Assembly (NCBI RefSeq): GCF_016808095.1
Contig: NC_068975.1
Coordinates: forward strand, 28,571,501 to 28,635,500
DNA: 64,000 nt
Direction of reading: 5' to 3'
Origin: Vigna angularis
Lineage: Eukaryota; Streptophyta; Magnoliopsida; Fabales; Fabaceae
Part shown: piece after piece, positions 59,340-64,000 of the stretch
How the letters are laid out: each line of letters begins with the position of its first letter
Numbering within the stretch: position 1 is the first letter of the stretch
Position numbers and translations under genes: made by a program
Notes under the pieces: generated by a model
Seen by the model: only the letters and a program-made list of their open reading frames with translations
Told to the model about the DNA's origin: nothing
Databases searched by the model: none

Positions 59340-61345
59340 GAATAATTCACTTTCATTCAAATTCAAATTTTCTTTTAGGCATGGATTAAGATTGAATTTG
59401 TCTTTTTTAGTAATTAGAGTATTCTCTAATTACGTTCTGCATGCCAAATTTTTTACAACTTTTTTAACATAACTCTTATGATACCTTGAGATGGATTTTG
59501 GGTGTATTTGAATTCCTAACACAAAAAGAGATTACTAAGATCTTTCATTTCAAAATGTTTAGATAGAAATCTATCATTTTTATGTAACATGTTTACATTA
59601 TTGGTGACAAGTCGTATGTCATCAACATACAAGATCAGAAAAATATATTGCTTATACTGAATTTGTGATACACATAGTCACTAACAACATTCATCTTGAA
59701 ATCAAATGAGAGAATCACTTGATGAAATTTATGATATCATTGGCGAGATGTCTCTTTTATCCCATAAATGGATTTTTTTTCAGTTTGCAAACTATATTTT
59801 TTAGGTCTCCTGACACAAAATATTTTTGTTGCACCATATAAATTGTTATACCAATGTTGTCATTGAAAAATAACATCTTGACATTAGTTTGATGAAACTT
59901 CAAATCATAATGTGCAACAAGAGTTATGATTGTCCTAAAAGAGTTAATCCATATCTTTTGAGTATAGTCATTTGTCACAAGACAAGCCTTATACATCTTC
60001 ACATTACCTTTGGAATCTCTCTTGGTCTTAAATATCCATTTACAACTAATGAGTTTCACACCTTCTAGTAATGGGATAAATTCTCAAACCTTATTATCTT
60101 GCATGGACTTAGACGCCTCATTCATTGCTTCAATCAATTTTTCTAAATTAAGAACTTGCATGGTTGGACGAAAGTTGACTGGATCATCTTCCATCATATC
60201 ATTATTTTACTCATTTTCTTGAAGAAATATCATAATCATTTGAAATAGCACTTCTCCTTTCTCTCATGGATATTTGCATAGATATTGGCTCATGAGTCAT
60301 AGGTTTTTTAGGATCTTGTGTTTGTTCTTCATAACCACCCAAATTATCTTAAGTGGGAGATTCAACAACAATATCTTGTAGAGGTTCTGAATTTGCTCCA
60401 TCAAAAGCAATTGTATGAATCAAATATGGAATTTCCATTGACTCTTCCTCTAAGACAAAGTCTATAACCTTATTCTTCCCCTCCAAACTCAATATCATCA
60501 AAGAATGTGGAAGTTTTCATCTAAAAAATTGTCTTTAATTAGGATCTTAGAACTTATAGCCTTTGATCTCATTGTTTTGGTCTGTTTACCTTTAACACAT
60601 TCAACACAAACATCAAAGTTTGTGAAGTCAATGGAATCCAAAATCTCATTTGACACAAGTCATTCAACTCTATTTTTAGAGATGTGACCTATACGTCTCT
60701 ATCACAATGCTCATGAATTAGTATCGTCAATTTTATGCTCAATATCAAACGATTCCGTATTTGAGGATTCATTATAGGAAGCCACCATATCAAGCCTATG
60801 TAGATTATCATCAGGAAAAACTGAACTAATTCTAACAACATTTGAATTTAAAGACAATATGAATTCATTGTTTCCAAACGAACACAAATAACCTAATTTG
60901 TCCAAATAGGAAAGTCCAAATAGGAAAGTGAAACCAAATTCCATCCAAATGACAATACAACAAAAGTTTTTTTTAAATCTAAAAAAAACAACACACAATA
61001 ATAATCTAAAATGTCTTATAGCTTCCACCTTCATCAATTTTCCATCTCTAATATATATTCTTCTTTCATAATCAATTAACTTCTGATAGCTTAGCAACCC
61101 TTTATTGAAACAATGATGTTAGTAGTGCACCAGAATCTAACCATCCAGTGTTTCTTAGTATTGAAACTAAATTAACCTCAAAACAGACCAAAGCAAGACC
61201 GCACTTAAGACTCATGTGATTTGAGTAATCTCACTTTTCATAATCTTTTCTCTCCTTAGAGGTACTAGAGTTCGTAGGAGAAATGTATTTCTCAATCCTT
61301 AATGTAAAGTTAAGATCCGTGCAGCGAAGAACAATTTTCATGTTC
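59340..61345 (-). pseudogene. Decayed Ty1/copia retrotransposon polyprotein
   Basis: On -, in order: a gag piece (about 61345-61200, CTDLNFTLRIEK, YEK-DYSNHMSL); directly after it a protease-like WLDSGA (about 61140); a gag-pre-integrase stretch (61097-60711, SYLDKLGYLCSFGNNEF); the integrase finger end (ECVKGKQTK, about 60590); RT (60059-59757, CKWIFKTKRDSKGN, ALVAHYDLKFHQ-like and FVSGDLKN); the polymerase box YVDD at 59618-59629; and a late RT/RNase H junction piece (KDKFNLNPC) near 59390. Many stops, shifts and deletions: most of gag and the integrase core are missing. No LTRs were recognised, so it is an old fragment. Confidence 0.85.
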
Positions 61346-61654
61346 TCATTTGAGTCCTTAAAAAATGTTCCATTAAGAACCAAAACTAGTTCAAATTAGA
61401 AAATATTGAAGCAACAATAACTATAATTAAACTCACATCATAAAAAATATTACAAAAGAATTCAAATAATAGTTTGTCTCATCTCAAAACACCTGATGCA
61501 CATTTATATCAAATCTTTAAACAATAATATTAATTGCTAGATGTATTTTGATATAATGATTAAACATTAATGATAAAACATGTTTAAGAACAAATATGTC
61601 TTTAGATTAATCTATCATTGACAAAAAAAATCTTATAATTATAACACGTTTATC

Positions 61655-61755
<101 letters not shown>

Positions 61756-61899
61756 TCTCTTATATAAAACTCATCATAGTCATCTTCTTCATTCACCTTT
61801 ATAAATCTTCTCACACTTATATGATCTATCCACACTAATCTCCCTCTTTCATTCACACACATTCATCTATTTTTTTTTTCGACAACTTTTTTACAATAA

Positions 61900-62170
61900 C
61901 TTATGTGGCAGCTTGTGATTGGTTTATTTCAAATATATGGATCAATAAAAAAAATGTTTTTTAACAATTTTATTTAACAATTTTTTCACAACTTATATTA
62001 TAGTTTGTGATTGGTCTATTTTAAATATATAGACCAATAAAATAATGATACATAATTTATTATCAAAAAAATTATTAAAAAAAATTAATTATATATCATG
62101 ATCGATCAATAAAATAATAACACATAATCTATTATTAAAAAGTTATTAATATAATTTTCCACGTAAAAAA
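61900..62170. repeat. Dispersed AT-rich MITE-like repeat, copy 2
   Basis: Contains two internal copies of gcttgtgattggttta / agtttgtgattggtcta followed by atatat-rich and caataaaa blocks. It also matches 27575-27670 in reverse complement. It ends near gaccaataaaataatgatac. Borders are unclear. Confidence 0.5.
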
Positions 62171-63163
62171 AACACATAATGGCTCTTTAATAAAAAATAC
62201 ATAATGATTCTTTAATAAAAAATTGAAAAAGAAGAATTGTTAATATATCGAGATCGTTTTCCTTTATAAAAACTTCCCAAAGTTGGGATTCCAGCTACCC
62301 GCTTTGCATGTGCTTTTCTAGATATTTTTTATCTGTCACTGTTACTAAACATCGTAAAAATCACTTGTTGGCCCGACCCAACTCCAACCACACAAAATAA
62401 AATAAAATCAGCACACACAAAAAATTAAAACGAAATTCCAACAATAATTAACCAATTACATAGGTAAGTCACAAAAGAGGCTCACCCGCCGGTTTTATCA
62501 CTCAATTGGGAAAATCGGATAAGGATAGATTCAAATACATGAAAATTTTAAAATTTAAACTTGTTATTATATATCTCTCTATAATTTTATTATTTTTAAA
62601 AAGACCAAAATATGTATTGTTATTATTGTTAATTTATTTTATAAATTTAATCTTATAATACTAATACAAAGTATTATTATTTAAATAATGTTTAAAATTT
62701 AAAGGATCATGTTTTTTTTATATTTAAAATTTTTTACATCACATTTATTATTTTACTTTTTAATTTCTTTTATAAATATAAAAATTTATTTTTTTAGTAA
62801 TCATTTTATTTCTAAAATAAGTTCTGAAGTAACTCTTTTAATATTAAAAAATCATTTTCCTTTATCCAAAACTGGTAATTTATAACAAAATAAGAATAAC
62901 ACGTAAAAATACTATTCAAAATAAAAATAATACTTTAACACCTCTCCAAAAATAAATGGCAACTCATTTTAATAATATAATAATATATACTAAAAATTTA
63001 AATTAAAAAATAAAATAATTAAAGATAAAATATTATCATTTTTACATCTAAATACATTATTTATCATTTTTAAGTTACAGGACATAAAATTTAGACTTCA
63101 ATCATTACGTAGACCGTGAGTTTCTTCTTCCTCTCTGCTTCAAAATTTTGTACAACCACCACC
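62171..63163. other. Upstream region of the phytochrome-like gene
   Basis: AT-rich spacer and likely promoter. No clear TATA box was chosen. A GC-richer patch (62470-62520) contains acccgccggttttatc. The leader before the ATG is pyrimidine-rich (tttcttcttcctctctgctt). Confidence 0.4.
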
Positions 63164-64000
63164 ATGTACAGTTCCATCTTCTCTTCGGTGGTGTCACCCA
63201 CCATCCTTGCCCATTCCTCCGCCCCGCCACGAATTCACCCCTCCACCCCAAACCTTAACCACCACATTGTCGTTTCCACCACCAAATCCGTCGCACCCTC
63301 CACCCAAACTGCCACACTCCACACACTCTTCCACCACCCTCAACAGCTTCGCAACACCACGGAATCGGTCCCGCAACACCAAATCCTTAACAGTGGTTTC
63401 ACCCAAATGTTTGGCTCCACCATTGTGGTCGATCCACTCTCCTTCCGCATCCTCGCTCACTCAGAAAACACGTGCAAAATTCTCGGCATTTCTCCGTTCG
63501 ATCTCTGCGGCGCCGACGCTCTCTCTCTCTTCACTCGCTCCAGTGCCCTACTCCTCGAGAAAGCCTTCAAAGCACGCGAAGTGAACCTGAAGAACCCTGT
63601 GTTGATTCAGTCTCGAACCTCCGGAGAAGCTTTCTACGGCATCCTCCACCGAATCAACGCAGGAATCGTGGTGGATTTGGAGCCAGCATCATGGACTGAG
63701 AACCCCGTACTTTCAAGCTTTGAATGTGGTGGTAGTGATGTTAAGCTTCTCTGCAACAGCGTTGTTGAAACCGTAAGCGAAATGACAGGGTACGATAGGG
63801 TTATGGTGTACAAGTTTCACGAGGATGAGCACGGAGAGGTGGTTGCAGAGAGAAAGAGGCCGGATCTGAAGCCCTACATGGGCCTACATTTTCCCGCCGG
63901 AGATATTCCAGAGGCTTCAAGGGTTTCATTTCTGCATAACAGGGTGAGGATGATTGTGGATCGTGACGCTTCTCCCGTGAGGGTGGTGCATGATGAGACC
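63164..64000 (+). CDS. Divergent phytochrome photoreceptor, 5' part (runs off window)
   Basis: 279 codons open from the ATG at 63164 to the window end, no intron. Residues 1-75 are rich in Ser/Thr/His/Pro and unlike usual phytochrome N-termini. From about 84 a PAS domain follows (MFGSTIVVDPLSFRILAHSE, then ALSLFTRSSALLLEKAF and LIQSRTSGEAFYGILHRI). The GAF domain starts near 205 (LLCNSVVETVSEMTGYDRVM, YKFHEDEHGEVVAERKRPDL, LHFPAGDIPEASR, NRVRMIVDRDASPVRVVHDE). The Asp of the DIP motif, which contacts the bilin, is kept, but nearby residues differ from the usual LHYPATDIPQASR. The linker between PAS and GAF is shorter than in standard phytochromes. The chromophore-binding Cys lies beyond the window. 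The GAF end (RVVHDE) resembles PHYB most. Known role: red/far-red light sensing. Whether this copy binds chromophore cannot be told here. Confidence 0.85.
   Translation, partial: MYSSIFSSVVSPTILAHSSAPPRIHPSTPNLNHHIVVSTTKSVAPSTQTATLHTLFHHPQQLRNTTESVPQHQILNSGFTQMFGSTIVVDPLSFRILAHSENTCKILGISPFDLCGADALSLFTRSSALLLEKAFKAREVNLKNPVLIQSRTSGEAFYGILHRINAGIVVDLEPASWTENPVLSSFECGGSDVKLLCNSVVETVSEMTGYDRVMVYKFHEDEHGEVVAERKRPDLKPYMGLHFPAGDIPEASRVSFLHNRVRMIVDRDASPVRVVHDET

Overview
The window is nuclear DNA of a flowering plant, most likely a eudicot and probably a legume close to Vigna/Phaseolus. It shows split genes with GT-AG introns, very AT-rich spacers, plant transposon families and plant-type housekeeping genes. 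The species call is an inference from the overall look of the genes and repeats, not from a search. No prokaryotic feature was found.

There are five host genes, all on the + strand. Two tandem copies encode a TPD1-like secreted cysteine-rich protein (4292-4982 and 9205-9900). A 12-exon gene encodes an LdpA-like iron-sulfur protein (23592-27133). A 16-coding-exon gene encodes ATP-citrate lyase subunit B (53170-58504) and has a 5'UTR intron. The 5' part of a divergent phytochrome gene (63164 to the window end) runs off the right edge. For the four complete genes, every exon boundary was placed by hand on GT-AG sites with consistent phase; the ACLB model gives exactly 608 codons plus stop.

The rest is mobile DNA and spacer. 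Region by region: 1-3700 is spacer with a tandem duplication. 3725-10010 is the TPD1-like duplicated block, interrupted by AT-rich inverted-repeat elements. 11916-23031 holds four terminal-inverted-repeat elements in a row: a Pack-MULE-like element (11916-13290), a 6.2-kb MuDR-type element with a perfect 9-bp target duplication (13547-19721), an unclassified element (20221-21157) and a foldback element with a perfect 9-bp target duplication (21801-23031). 28347-32509 is a non-autonomous LTR element on the minus strand whose interior is mostly tandem hairpin repeats. 34411-36520 is a near-perfect 597-bp inverted repeat. 37624-39003 is a non-autonomous CACTA element. 39164-50221 is a very young Ty3/chromovirus retrotransposon on the minus strand, with an intact gag-pol and an extra truncated gag copy beyond one LTR. 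59340-61345 is a decayed Ty1/copia fragment.

The most interesting points are: the MuDR-like element, which carries a decayed transposase and, convergent to it from the opposite TIR, an open GRF-zinc-finger/coiled-coil/membrane gene (a layout like maize mudrA/mudrB); the 105-bp hairpin array in the non-autonomous LTR element; the LTR-internal-LTR-partial-internal tandem retrotransposon; the 597-bp inverted repeat; the divergent phytochrome; and the stop-loss and promoter change in the second TPD1-like copy.
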